A stretch of 64,000 bases of DNA, taken from positions 93,123 to 157,122 of the forward strand of contig JAVZNR010000003.1 of the NCBI GenBank assembly GCA_038882715.1. The letters are read 5' to 3'. The notes beneath the pieces are model-generated. The model saw nothing but the letters and a program-made list of their open reading frames with translations, was not told the DNA's origin and did not search any database. Shown one piece after another: positions 56,132 through 64,000 of the stretch. Made by a program: the position numbers and the translations under genes. Source of the stretch: Candidatus Bathyarchaeia archaeon. GTDB lineage: Archaea; Thermoproteota; Bathyarchaeia; Bathyarchaeales; DTEX01. Each line of letters starts with the position of its first letter. The first letter of the stretch is position 1.

Positions 56132-57484
56132 CTATAGTACTGGTGTTAATTTGATTTCTGATCCTTCTTCATCTGTATGTAGTTCAATATTTAGTAGTGG
56201 TGTTTTTGGCTTTATTCCTTGTAGGAATATTGCGCCGCATATCTCCCTGACGATTAGGTGTATGTCGGCTAGGGAGCTTAAGTGGCTGGCTATGGCGCAC
56301 TCGGGCCTAACAATATTCAGCCTTACATCACCAAAGTTCCTTGTCTTCGCTAGGTCTTCACCAAGAATCTTCAGCAGCTCATCTTTGCCGTATACGTATT
56401 CTAGCGTGTCGAAGCCAACTATCGTAAAGACCGGCTTACCATACCGGCTCCTAAGCTCGGAGACAGCGTTCCAGAAGCCCAGCATATCTTCCCTTATGGA
56501 TCTGCCGCTAAACGGTATCACGCATGGTTCAGCGATCTCAGCTGTTTCGCCAGCTGTGGTCCTAAAGTCAACGATCTTAAGATTGCTCCTTAAAGCCTCC
56601 TCGTAAACGAACGGCTCAAGGGACCTCCAAACCATTACGGCGCTTAAACCCTGAGGCGGAAGAATAACAGCGCATCCCCCCTGATTTAAAACGTTCACAA
56701 GAATCACTCTGAAAGTCCGCTCAATTGATAGTGGCACAGTCCTCTCAACCTCCAGGAGGTTGTAGCATCCACGCCTAAACATTGGACCCACAATTCTATC
56801 TAGGTCGCTTATGCCTGAGGAATAGTAATCTTCGCCATGCGGAACAATCTTAAATCTCTTTGTTGGCTCTGGAAAACTACCTGGAGGCAGCGGCCTGAAG
56901 ACCTTGAATCCGCCTTTTAACGTGAATGCTAATTGTGGCTGCCGTATCTCTGTTCCGCGGGCCTTAAGTATCTTTAAGTATCTTAGTGGAGCCCCATCGA
57001 CTTCAGCCTTATTGAGGTGGATTATGAAGTCTGATAGAAATTCGGCTGGCTCGTAGGTTTCCTCGGCGCTCATCTTCTCGATTATTATCATCGTTGTGCA
57101 GCCCATCTCCCTAACAATCTTACTCAAAACGCTATGGACGAGCATGCGCATATCATAGGGCTTCTCAATAACCTGCGCTATCGCTGAAAAAGAGTCTATG
57201 ACAAGCATATTCGCCTTTATATCAGCAACTTCGCCTAAAATCTGCTCAATAATGGCTGGGAGGCCGGCCTCCTTAAGCGTAACCATCTCCAGAAACCTAA
57301 ACTTTCCAGCGCGCTCAAGCCTCTCAAAATCTAACCCCGAACCACGCATATTCTCAAAGAAGCTCTTCCGCCCCTCAACAAAACTCACATACAAGCCCTT
57401 ACAGCCAAGCCTCTCAACACCATTATAAATCCAGTTCGCAGCAAAAATGGTCTTACCGACGCCCGGAGGACCAGTAACAGCCAC
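56132..57484 (-). CDS. KaiC/RadA-like ATPase, start region damaged
   Basis: 450 residues from GTG 57484. Domain 1 has Walker A GPPGVGKT at residue 5, a Walker B NMLVIDSFSAI and IIIEKMS. Domain 2 (after residue 215) keeps the fold start GISDLDRIVGPMFRRGCYNL but has lost its Walker A. The same frame reads LGGGFPAGSLVAV directly before the GTG, so the true N-terminus is further up; it continues to about 57650 through about 24 unusual residues and has no usable start there. An ATG at 57642 (MPEK) lies in another frame. Archaeal KaiC-like proteins signal or regulate motility and transcription; role here unknown. Confidence 0.75.
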   Translation of the reverse strand: MAVTGPPGVGKTIFAANWIYNGVERLGCKGLYVSFVEGRKSFFENMRGSGLDFERLERAGKFRFLEMVTLKEAGLPAIIEQILGEVADIKANMLVIDSFSAIAQVIEKPYDMRMLVHSVLSKIVREMGCTTMIIIEKMSAEETYEPAEFLSDFIIHLNKAEVDGAPLRYLKILKARGTEIRQPQLAFTLKGGFKVFRPLPPGSFPEPTKRFKIVPHGEDYYSSGISDLDRIVGPMFRRGCYNLLEVERTVPLSIERTFRVILVNVLNQGGCAVILPPQGLSAVMVWRSLEPFVYEEALRSNLKIVDFRTTAGETAEIAEPCVIPFSGRSIREDMLGFWNAVSELRSRYGKPVFTIVGFDTLEYVYGKDELLKILGEDLAKTRNFGDVRLNIVRPECAIASHLSSLADIHLIVREICGAIFLQGIKPKTPLLNIELHTDEEGSEIKLTPVL

Positions 57485-57755
57485 CAGGCTACCGGCTGGA
57501 AAGCCACCACCAAGAACCGAGATATGGCGAGTTTGCGCAGAGAGCGGCGTAGCCCTGGTGGCTTCTTGCAGGCCGCTTGGAGGCCGCCACGATAGGATAC
57601 CGAAGCCGGAGGGAGGAAGGTTTCTCAGGCATAAGGCTTCGGTAATAGTTTACCTTAGGAGAAGTAAGAGGGATTTGATTTCGGTTTTTCTCGTTAAGCA
57701 CCCTAATAGAAGGTCCGGAATAATTAATATTAGGTTATTTGAGGGAGGTGATTTA

Positions 57756-58058
57756 TTGGGCAGAGTAACCCATCCATTTAGAGTTATGCTTCAAGAGGAG
57801 ATAGATAACCTTAAAAGGACTTATAGGGAGGCTCTTCTGGATTCGAAGCGGAGAGAAGCGCTTGACAGCCTTATACAGGTTTGGAGCAGCGAGCAGGGCG
57901 CTATGAGCTACGCTCAGATCCCAACGGTTCTCGACGTAATGTTGGTAACTGCCATCGTAGACAACCGAAAGCTCATTGAGGAAGCGCTAAGGCAAATAAA
58001 AGTGATGCGCGCAAAGATGGAGGAGATGGAGGCGTCGCTGAAGAAGGTCTTGGAGTAG
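57756..58058 (+). CDS. hypothetical helical protein upstream of DNA polymerase
   Basis: 100 residues from TTG 57756, which has GGGAGGTG six bases upstream; the frame is open much further but overlaps the KaiC-like gene. The protein is helical with a C-terminal coiled coil (RQIKVMRAKMEEMEASLKKV). It ends 15 bases before the polymerase gene, so it is probably in the same operon and may be a polymerase accessory factor. No known domain. Confidence 0.6.
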   Translation: MGRVTHPFRVMLQEEIDNLKRTYREALLDSKRREALDSLIQVWSSEQGAMSYAQIPTVLDVMLVTAIVDNRKLIEEALRQIKVMRAKMEEMEASLKKVLE

Positions 58059-58073
58059 GGGAAGCATAGTTTA

Positions 58074-59948
58074 ATGAGGCGGGCACGCGGGTGGCTTTTA
58101 GACGCCTATATCGCTGGGAGCGAGGCAGTACTGTGGATAAAAACAGAGGATGGGAAATCTGTCCGATTAACGGACAGGTATAGGCCTAGCTTCTACATTG
58201 AGCTTAAAGAAGACGTTGATCTTGAGGGATTAACCGTGGCGTTGACCACTCATCCAAATATAGCGGGCATAAAATGCGAGTGGAAATATACGTCCCTAAC
58301 TTCGGAGAAGAGAAAGGTTCTTCGCATCGACGTTGACTCAACAAAGAGCTATAGAAGGGTTCTCAAAGATCTATCGGAGATTAGTGGCATACAAGCCTTC
58401 TATAATATTGACCTTCCACACATCCAATGGTATTTATTCTGGAAAGATCTTCCGCCAACAGGCGCCATTGATTTTTCCTATAACGAGAGGAATGAGCTAA
58501 TTTGCTTTGAGATTCTGGACGATTGGCAGGAGATTAAACCTCCCCCATTCACGAGCATGATATTTGATATTGAAGTTTCAAGCCGAAAGCTAACTCCCGA
58601 CGCAAAAACAGATCCCATCTCGAAGATAGTTATTTTCGATGAGTATTTGAACCCAGTTAAGTCCCTTGAGGGCGGCGAGGAGAGGCTGCTCTCCGAGTTT
58701 TCTAAAGAAATCGAAAGGCTGGATCCGGACTTTTTAGTTTCTGATGAAGTGGATGAAAAGATCTCTTACATCCTAGAGAGGGCTGAGGCTATCGGATTGA
58801 AGCTTAAGCTCGGCAGAGAAGATGCTGACCGCCTGGGGCTAAATAGACTTTTGCCGTATGCGCATATGGGCAGAGTCCCGCTCAACCTCGAAACATTCTT
58901 ATCTGTTGGGGTAGCTGGCATCGTTGAGCTTTCAAGGTTTTCGCTGGCCCCTCCGGGTCTAGCGGCTAGGTGGCCTGCCGGTAAGATAATAGATAGTAGG
59001 CAATGTTATGAGGCTGTTAAAAGGGGCATTATCATTCCTCAATCCCGCGCCTCCTCTCAATATGTTAAGACTGCGAGGGATCTCGTGTTTGACGATAGAG
59101 GAAGCCTGATACTCTCGCCGAAAACGGGACTGCATGAGAATGTTGGAGTATTAGACTTTGAATCAATGTTCCCGAACATTATAGTAAAATATAATGTCAG
59201 TTATGAGACGGTTTCAAAAGAGGTTATCAGGGCTGGCACAACGGTTTTCCTACCGCAGATAACTAAAAAATACCTGGAAAGGAGACTCTACTTCAAGCAC
59301 CTTAAGAAAAGTTTCCCTGAAGGTAGTTGCGAGTGGATGTGGTGCGAACAGAGGCAGAAGGCTTTAAAGGGAATCCTTGTCTGCATCTACGGCTACAGCG
59401 GCTGCTTCGCAAACAGGTTCGGAAATATCGCCTGCTATGAGGAGATTAACCGAATTGCCAGGAATATCCTCGTGAAATCAATGAATATAGCGATGCAAAA
59501 TGATTTTGAGGTAATATATGCCGACAGCGACAGCCTCTTCATCAAAAAGAAAGGTGCATCTAGAGGGGACTTCGAGGATCTAGCCAGAGAAATTAGCGAG
59601 AGAACAAGCTTACCTATCACGTTGGATAAGCACTTCAAATTTCTTGTCCTGCTAAAGCAGGAGGCAGATCCAAACATAGACGCCACAAGGCGCTACTTCG
59701 GGAAGCTAACTAATGGCGAACTATTTTATAGGGGAATAGAGCTCCGACGCCACGACTACCCGGACTTCATTAAGAAATTTGAGACCGAACTCATGGAGAT
59801 ATTGTTTGATGCTGAAGACGCTAGAGAAATCTTAGAAAGGCAGTGTAAGAAAGCGCTCAATTACGTTCTTGAAACATGCGACTTGATTCGCGATGGCAAA
59901 GTACCAGTAAGTGAGCTTGTTGTGAGCAAGAGCTTAAGGCGGAATTAG
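58074..59948 (+). CDS. family B DNA polymerase, C-terminally shortened
   Basis: 624 residues against about 750-800 for archaeal replicative enzymes. ExoI FDIEVSS is present near 163, but ExoII is not recognisable (SDEVDEKISYI in its place). Polymerase motif A is DFESMFPNI (360), motif B KALKGILVCIYGYSG with Val where Asn is usual, and motif C YADSDS (481). The palm end LVVSKSLRRN stops at TAG just where the thumb domain should begin; a mobile-element fragment follows directly, so the gene was probably cut by insertion or recombination. Polymerase activity is possible but proofreading and thumb contacts look impaired. Confidence 0.85.
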   Translation: MRRARGWLLDAYIAGSEAVLWIKTEDGKSVRLTDRYRPSFYIELKEDVDLEGLTVALTTHPNIAGIKCEWKYTSLTSEKRKVLRIDVDSTKSYRRVLKDLSEISGIQAFYNIDLPHIQWYLFWKDLPPTGAIDFSYNERNELICFEILDDWQEIKPPPFTSMIFDIEVSSRKLTPDAKTDPISKIVIFDEYLNPVKSLEGGEERLLSEFSKEIERLDPDFLVSDEVDEKISYILERAEAIGLKLKLGREDADRLGLNRLLPYAHMGRVPLNLETFLSVGVAGIVELSRFSLAPPGLAARWPAGKIIDSRQCYEAVKRGIIIPQSRASSQYVKTARDLVFDDRGSLILSPKTGLHENVGVLDFESMFPNIIVKYNVSYETVSKEVIRAGTTVFLPQITKKYLERRLYFKHLKKSFPEGSCEWMWCEQRQKALKGILVCIYGYSGCFANRFGNIACYEEINRIARNILVKSMNIAMQNDFEVIYADSDSLFIKKKGASRGDFEDLAREISERTSLPITLDKHFKFLVLLKQEADPNIDATRRYFGKLTNGELFYRGIELRRHDYPDFIKKFETELMEILFDAEDAREILERQCKKALNYVLETCDLIRDGKVPVSELVVSKSLRRN

Positions 59949-60130
59949 CCAACCAAACTAACCACGATGCGAGCTGGATAAGGCAAAAGATGGCTTCCCT
60001 TAAGGCGAACGGATTTGTGATCAGGACAGCCAAAGGCTATGTTTTAACGGCCAAGGGTGTTCAGGCGTGGAAACGATACACTCAACAGACACAACAAAAC
60101 AAACAGCAGGATAAAGGGGGCACCTCTTAA
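59915..60130 (+). pseudogene. C-terminal fragment of a winged-helix protein
   Basis: A frame opening after TGA inside the polymerase 3' end reads AELANQTNHDASWIRQKMAS, then LKANGFVIRTAKGYVLTAKG and VQAWKRY with a Gln-rich tail. This is a winged helix typical of small archaeal element regulators, without its first helices and start. The junction with the polymerase lies at about 59915-59945. Confidence 0.5.
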
Positions 60131-60269
60131 GCCCTTTGCAGTTTTAAAGAAAGAGGCGCCAATACGCTGGCAACCTTGCCCGCTCTGCGGTGGAATAGGA
60201 CTAGAGTTCTATGTTAAGTTTGCTGACGGAGAAGAGCGCTTCATTTGCGGAAAATGCGGGAGAAGCTAA
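60057..60269 (+). CDS. small zinc-ribbon protein
   Basis: Up to 70 residues from GTG 60057, although the recognisable part begins only at LKPFAVLKKEAPIRWQPCPL. The CPLCGG and CGKCGRS pairs make a zinc ribbon. No ATG is present and the 5' part overlaps the winged-helix fragment, so the start is uncertain. Such proteins are frequent next to archaeal integrases. Confidence 0.45.
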   Translation: MFRRGNDTLNRHNKTNSRIKGAPLKPFAVLKKEAPIRWQPCPLCGGIGLEFYVKFADGEERFICGKCGRS

Positions 60270-60339
60270 AAAGAAGCATATGGAAGGGGATAGTTATGGG
60301 GGAGGGGGTATATTCTCCGCTGTTGAGTTTGTTGGGTCT

Positions 60340-60696
60340 GTTCAGCAGATACAAGGATTTAGATAACTTGGCAAGAACCTTCTTAAGGCATAGGTGGAAG
60401 ATAGCGCATAAGCTCAGTAACCAAGGCTGCTTAAAATTAGCTTCCACACGATACGCCATTGGAAGGCAACAATGGAGTATGCGAAGACAAGGGACATACT
60501 GCATGTTATGAGGCTGATCGGCCACAAGAACATTAAAAACACTTTGGTTTACATGCATCTGGTTGAGGGCCTTAAAGACGATAAATACATATGTAAGGTT
60601 GCGAGAACCCCGGAGGAGATCGCTCAGCTCATTGAGGCCGGCTTTGAGTATGTTTGCGAGCATGAAGGCCTTAAGTTCTTTAGGAGGCGGAAGTAA
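60340..60696 (+). pseudogene. tyrosine recombinase C-terminal fragment, frameshifted
   Basis: The 5' part reads RYKDLDNLARTFLRHRWKIA then HKLSN in one frame. A shift near 60435 moves to SFHTIRHWKATMEYAKTRDI, LHVMRLIGHKNIKNTLVYMH (with HxxRH and the nucleophile Tyr) and FEYVCEHEGLKFFRRRK up to TAA. It is closely related to the integrase remnant beside tRNA-Leu (17577-18212). The N-terminal half is missing. No tRNA gene is next to it. Confidence 0.75.
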
Positions 60697-60848
60697 AGTG
60701 TCGGGGGTTCATCCAAAAGTATATAAATGGTGCCGGGGGTTAGATTTTAATTTTCGTTTCGAGCCCATATTTTCCCTTTTTTCAAAAAATAAACTATTTT
60801 TGAGGAAAAATTTAAATATAATCATAATTTAGAGTTTGTTGAGGGGAT

Positions 60849-62027
60849 TTGGACTTAATTAAGCGTTTGTTACATGAAAGGTTTATTCAGCACCTTATGA
60901 GTAGGCCCAGGGCTGAAGAAAAAATCCTATTTTTTGGTATGGATCTGCATTACCAGAAATATATCGGCTATGAATTGATAGGTGGTATAAATGTTCTTAT
61001 TGATGGGCCAACTAGTGAATTCCTCTTTTTGACTAGCTTGATGCTGCAGGACATAATTTGTGGTAGGGGTTTCCTTTTAATCACATATAATGGTAGACCA
61101 ATCAGGGTGGACAAGCTTATCCTTTCCAGCATTCCTAAAAAAAGAATAGATGATGTGGTATATGTTGATCCTCTTGGCAGGAAAAGCGTTGACATATTCA
61201 AGCTGAACCTCGGCAAACTCGCTGAAGAAGGGCGAATAATCATTGTCCTATCTTCCCTAACTATGAATACTGATTTAATCTTAGAAAAATTCTGCTCTGA
61301 GATGGCGAGAATCGCAAATATAGAGCCCTTCAGAATATATGCTTGCCACATCCCTAACCCCTCAATAGATACTATTATGAAAGTTAAAAAGAGTGGTCTC
61401 CCATTAGTGCTCATCCCAGGACCCATATTTCATTCAGATGAGATTAAGAGACTTATGAGGGCATTCGATTTAATAGTTTTAACAAAATCGCTTGTTATAG
61501 ATACAGACATTTTGGCTGAGATAACCGGCTCCTTATTTAATGCAGAAAAAATTAGAAATAGTGTGGCTAAAGGACGCGTAGTCGTTTTTTCTCCGGTAAA
61601 GCATGGCTTCCTAGAGCTGAGACCAATATTCCTAGTTCCTGAGGTCCTAACGCCCCCAATCCCCGATGACGAATTCCTAGAAGAAATTGGAATTTATAAT
61701 AGGGGGCGCATTGATGAGGTTATTGCCCATAGTTTGAATAGGTGGGGTGCTGCTCGATCCTATTTAGATTTTTATCCACTGTTCGGTGAGGATGTGCTTA
61801 AGGCAACAAGAGAGTACAGCGTCCTTAAAGAGTATATTAATCAGGGTTATGGTGTGACCATTAAGACTATTGGTGGAAGAAATTATCTTTACGTTCAAAA
61901 GAAGGTTAAAGGCAAAGTTATTACAAGGAGTCTTGGCCCACTAAGCCAAGATATGATTGAGATTTTAAATGCCTTCCCGGAGGTCGTGGAGCGCCTAAAA
62001 GGTAAATTAAGTGCGTTTGCAAACTAG
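60849..62027 (+). CDS. TraG/VirD4-like or HerA-like ATPase relative lacking a P-loop
   Basis: 392 residues. The order IDGPTSEFLFLTSLMLQDII, CGRGFLLITYNGRPI, IPKKRIDDVVYVDPLGRKSV, DIFKLNL copies the start of TraG/VirD4-type ATPases (P-loop, D..G, iP..R.ddVv.fdP, fNp), but the P-loop Gly-Lys-Ser is gone. EEGRIIIVLSSL aligns to the Walker B strand. The C-terminal 60 residues (TIGGRNYLYVQKKVKGKVIT) look like a small DNA-binding domain. TTG 60849, with a TATA box (AAATTTAAATATA) about 40 bases upstream. Probably catalytically dead, perhaps a scaffold or element relic. Confidence 0.5.
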   Translation: MDLIKRLLHERFIQHLMSRPRAEEKILFFGMDLHYQKYIGYELIGGINVLIDGPTSEFLFLTSLMLQDIICGRGFLLITYNGRPIRVDKLILSSIPKKRIDDVVYVDPLGRKSVDIFKLNLGKLAEEGRIIIVLSSLTMNTDLILEKFCSEMARIANIEPFRIYACHIPNPSIDTIMKVKKSGLPLVLIPGPIFHSDEIKRLMRAFDLIVLTKSLVIDTDILAEITGSLFNAEKIRNSVAKGRVVVFSPVKHGFLELRPIFLVPEVLTPPIPDDEFLEEIGIYNRGRIDEVIAHSLNRWGAARSYLDFYPLFGEDVLKATREYSVLKEYINQGYGVTIKTIGGRNYLYVQKKVKGKVITRSLGPLSQDMIEILNAFPEVVERLKGKLSAFAN

Positions 62028-62056
62028 CAATCTAATTATGTGTTTGGTGGCATGGT

Positions 62057-62611
62057 TTGGGCAGGTGGTGGATAAGTTATCCTATTGGTGTAATGGACGT
62101 GAATACGCTGGAGATACACGGTAGAATTGTCGCGAAGAAGGTTCGAAAAGGAGTATGGAAGGTTCTTCTAAGGAAGCATAAGAGAGACATTTATCTTGCT
62201 TATGTTCGAGCTGACGAGCCAAATCAAGAAGATGTGTTGGATGCCGCTAGGCCAGCTCTAGCTGAAAAAATTGGCCCCTTTATGTTCATAGATCTGCAGC
62301 GTGGAATTAAAGATTATGAGTTAGAGTTAACCTTACGTAGGGGAATACTGCTCTTCCCAAATGTCGTCGTTAGGGATTATAGGGGTAGGATTATTGGCGC
62401 CGGGGACCTTACAGCAAGGTACTCAAAGCGGCAGGGAGGCTTCACATTATGCGTATGCAATAGATACGCTATAAGAAGAAACTTGGGCTATCTATCCCAC
62501 GAACGCCTTAAAATTATAAGGGGGCTCCAGCTGAGAAATCTCACGGAAGCGATAAAACTTATAGAAAAATGGTATAATGTTAGGATCACACTATTTAGGC
62601 TATGGACGTAG
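62057..62611 (+). CDS. hypothetical protein
   Basis: Up to 184 residues (start TTG 62057; ATG 62093 is an alternative, with GGTG close before it). The sequence has alternating strands and helices (LEIHGRIVAKKVRKGVWKVL, RRGILLFPNVVVRDYRGRII) and a basic C-terminal helix. It follows the TraG-like gene by 29 bases on the same strand and is probably co-expressed. Family not recognised. Confidence 0.55.
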   Translation: MGRWWISYPIGVMDVNTLEIHGRIVAKKVRKGVWKVLLRKHKRDIYLAYVRADEPNQEDVLDAARPALAEKIGPFMFIDLQRGIKDYELELTLRRGILLFPNVVVRDYRGRIIGAGDLTARYSKRQGGFTLCVCNRYAIRRNLGYLSHERLKIIRGLQLRNLTEAIKLIEKWYNVRITLFRLWT

Positions 62612-62833
62612 AACAAACATTCTATAACATGCAATCGCCATTCTAATGGAGCCTAACATGCCCAATCATAGAGCATAGCGTGCCTTTATCTTCCAAGGTG
62701 CACACCCTAATAATGTCTCGTTTACCATCATCTATACTCACCATCAGTGGATTGATGGTCTACAAGTGTTCGCCCACTTCTAGGTGAATGTTAAAGCTAT
62801 CTTAGCGTTAGGCAACACAAATACATTAAAAAT

Positions 62834-63016
62834 CTATCCATCAGATTGGCGCACACCCCCTTTCTTCCTTATCGGCATTCCACACGACGGGCATTTTCCT
62901 TCTTCTAAATCCGCCTCAGTAAGTCCATACCTACAATGCTGGCACTCGGCAACAACCCTAATACGTTTACGGAAGAAATAATGATGCCATAGGCTTAACA
63001 GATCTATCTTCATCAA
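62834..63016 (-). CDS. small zinc-ribbon protein
   Basis: 60 residues with AECQHCRYGLTEADLEEGKC then PSCGMPIRKK, two CxxC pairs forming a zinc ribbon. The N-terminal 20 residues are basic and aromatic. The rest of the stretch 62612-62833 and 63017-63370 shows no gene or clear signal. Reality rests on the zinc motif alone. Confidence 0.4.
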   Translation of the reverse strand: MMKIDLLSLWHHYFFRKRIRVVAECQHCRYGLTEADLEEGKCPSCGMPIRKKGGVRQSDG

Positions 63017-63370
63017 TCAAAATATTAGTCTCATAAGAAATTTGAGGTTAGCTACATGCATTAAGAATTTCACGTCAAAGCCGCCCCATAAGCCTGCTTA
63101 CCCGCGTATGGGGTGAGCGCGCCCCCAATAGCGCTTGTCTATTTTGGCTCAATACTTCACTATTAACGGTGCAATTCCTTTCCTTTAGCCTTTTCTTTTT
63201 CTTGAAGTGCTGTTTAAGTAGAAGAAGGATAGAGCTGACAACGAGCTGATAACGGTAGTCCTTCTAATTGAGGAATAATGTGAAGCAAATCTCTTTATCC
63301 AGCACAAATATCTATAGTTTTCAAAAACCGGGTATATTTGCATCCTTTATCCCCCGCAACAGTTGCCGCG

Positions 63371-63660
63371 CAGACGGGTTTAAATACTTGAGGTTTTCCA
63401 TAGAACTAGCCTTAAGTGTTTAGCGCTAGAAAGTAAAAAGAGCTGGGTCAATGAAACTTATAACATTGTAATCGTAGGGGAGTTAAGCCACTCGAAACCT
63501 AAAAACTAAGCGACGGTAGTTAAAATATGGTTGTGCGTTAGGCGGAGCTAACTACCAAAGAGCCGTAAAGGCCCATTGGGAGCTTTAGCCTATGTATGGA
63601 GCATGCGCGGGTAAGTATACTTATATTCTCCACACATACAACAATTTTACCGGGATATAT
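63371..63660 (+). ncRNA. candidate non-coding RNA with its own promoter
   Basis: A strong archaeal promoter GACGGGTTTAAATACTT lies at 63373-63389, predicting a start near 63410. No open frame of use follows. The region contains a perfect 8-bp stem GGTAGTTA/TAACTACC (about 63515-63557) and further short stems. No match to tRNA, RNase P, 7S or box C/D patterns was seen. Class unknown. Confidence 0.3.
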
Positions 63661-63774
63661 ATTCGTCGTTTTCTTCTGGAAGGCTTAATTGATAGTTAAC
63701 GGGCGTTTTCACTTAACTACCTTGACTTATCTTAGTAGTAAGCCAATTTAGATGCTTTATTGAGGAAGAAATTT

Positions 63775-64000
63775 TTAAAGCATTGTCTGGATAATGTTTT
63801 TGAAGTCTTCGTCTAGGATCTTTACTTTGCCGTTAAGCGCTTCTTCCGCTATCTCTCCTGCCCTCCTTGCCAGCTCAGCTATCTTATTTACGCCCTTCTT
63901 TGGTAGGTGTTGCTGTAGGATTTCAACCTCCTTTTCTAGGTTTTTCCAGCCGAGCTTATCGTTTGTAGTAAATTCGTTTCCGAGCCACAGGTCCATGTCA
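63775..64000 (-). CDS. hypothetical protein, probably cut by the window edge
   Basis: 73 codons are visible up to an ATG at 63996; the gene may begin there or beyond the window. The protein is helical and charged (NLEKEVEILQQHLPKKGVNK, IAELARRAGEIAEEALNGKV). No family recognised. The frame is open to the edge. Confidence 0.5.
   Translation of the reverse strand, partial: DMDLWLGNEFTTNDKLGWKNLEKEVEILQQHLPKKGVNKIAELARRAGEIAEEALNGKVKILDEDFKNIIQTML

Noticed and set aside
57489..57701. Minus-strand frame starting MLNEKNRNQIPL
   Set aside because: It overlaps the KaiC start and the upstream leader; only its internal MPEK start is of interest, as the likely original KaiC N-terminus.
58074..60700. 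Casposon (PolB plus Cas1-type integrase)
   Set aside because: A family B polymerase and integrase remnants lie together, but no Cas1-like gene or terminal inverted repeats were found.
63371..63660. RNase P or signal-recognition-particle RNA
   Set aside because: The conserved cores of these RNAs were not found.
1..64000. CRISPR array or cas genes
   Set aside because: No regularly spaced repeats of CRISPR type and no Cas-like protein were seen; the TGCGGGAGATATC repeats are too few and too far apart.

Overview
The window reads as an archaeal chromosome segment, most likely from a thermophilic member of the TACK group (Bathyarchaeia-like Thermoproteota). This rests on an archaeal YchF-type GTPase, an Nre repair protein, a PIN-domain PilT-type ATPase, archaeal-style MoaA, ThyA and TrpRS, a CdvA-like coiled-coil protein, tRNA genes with encoded CCA, short A/T-rich TATA promoters, GGTG-type ribosome sites with many TTG/GTG starts, and a three-gene inositol-phosphate module typical of thermophiles. 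The exact lineage cannot be fixed from the sequence alone.

Layout. 0-7 kb: end of a cis-prenyltransferase gene, the GTPase, a GH36 glycosidase, a striking polypyrimidine/G-quadruplex-prone tract, and a secreted surface-protein gene cut by one in-frame stop. 7-13.8 kb: a decayed integrated element on the minus strand with a TFIIB-like gene, a membrane-anchored protein, a tyrosine integrase whose 3' end overlaps a tRNA-Leu mimic, an AbrB regulator, two tiny genes, an MCM-type helicase gene broken by a frameshift and a stop, and a primase-like fragment. A toxin-antitoxin pair follows, flanked by direct repeats. 14.2-16.8 kb: inositol-1-phosphate synthase, a cytidylyltransferase and a CDP-alcohol phosphotransferase. 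17.4-18.3 kb: tRNA-Leu with an integrase remnant. 18.3-26.7 kb: ADP-ribosylglycohydrolase, PIN/PilT ATPase, MscS channel, hydrogenase maturation protease, HdrC, HdrB and HypF. 26.7-27.7 kb: small broken genes beside tRNA-Arg. 27.7-42.6 kb: mainly housekeeping genes (UroD-like, MoaA, PurE, two ABC ATPases, Nre, Hsp20, ThyA, MlrC-like, TrpRS) plus two Gfo/Idh/MocA oxidoreductases.

42.8-55.1 kb is a carbohydrate-use island. It has an Opp-type ABC importer (two ATPases, two permeases and a large membrane-anchored binding protein on the opposite strand), an anchored (alpha/alpha)6 glycosidase and four Gfo/Idh/MocA genes, one of them broken. The likely scheme is external hydrolysis, import, then NAD-dependent oxidation of sugar or inositol derivatives. 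55.4-64 kb holds a ribbon-helix-helix protein, a KaiC-like ATPase with a damaged 5' end, a C-terminally truncated family B DNA polymerase, fragments of a second mobile element, a TraG/VirD4-like ATPase without a recognisable P-loop, and a promoter-led non-coding segment.

The main theme outside housekeeping is repeated insertion and decay of MCM/integrase-type archaeal elements at tRNA genes. Several apparent gene breaks in the 7-13 kb element fall in G/C homopolymers, so sequencing error and true decay must be told apart before calling these genes dead.
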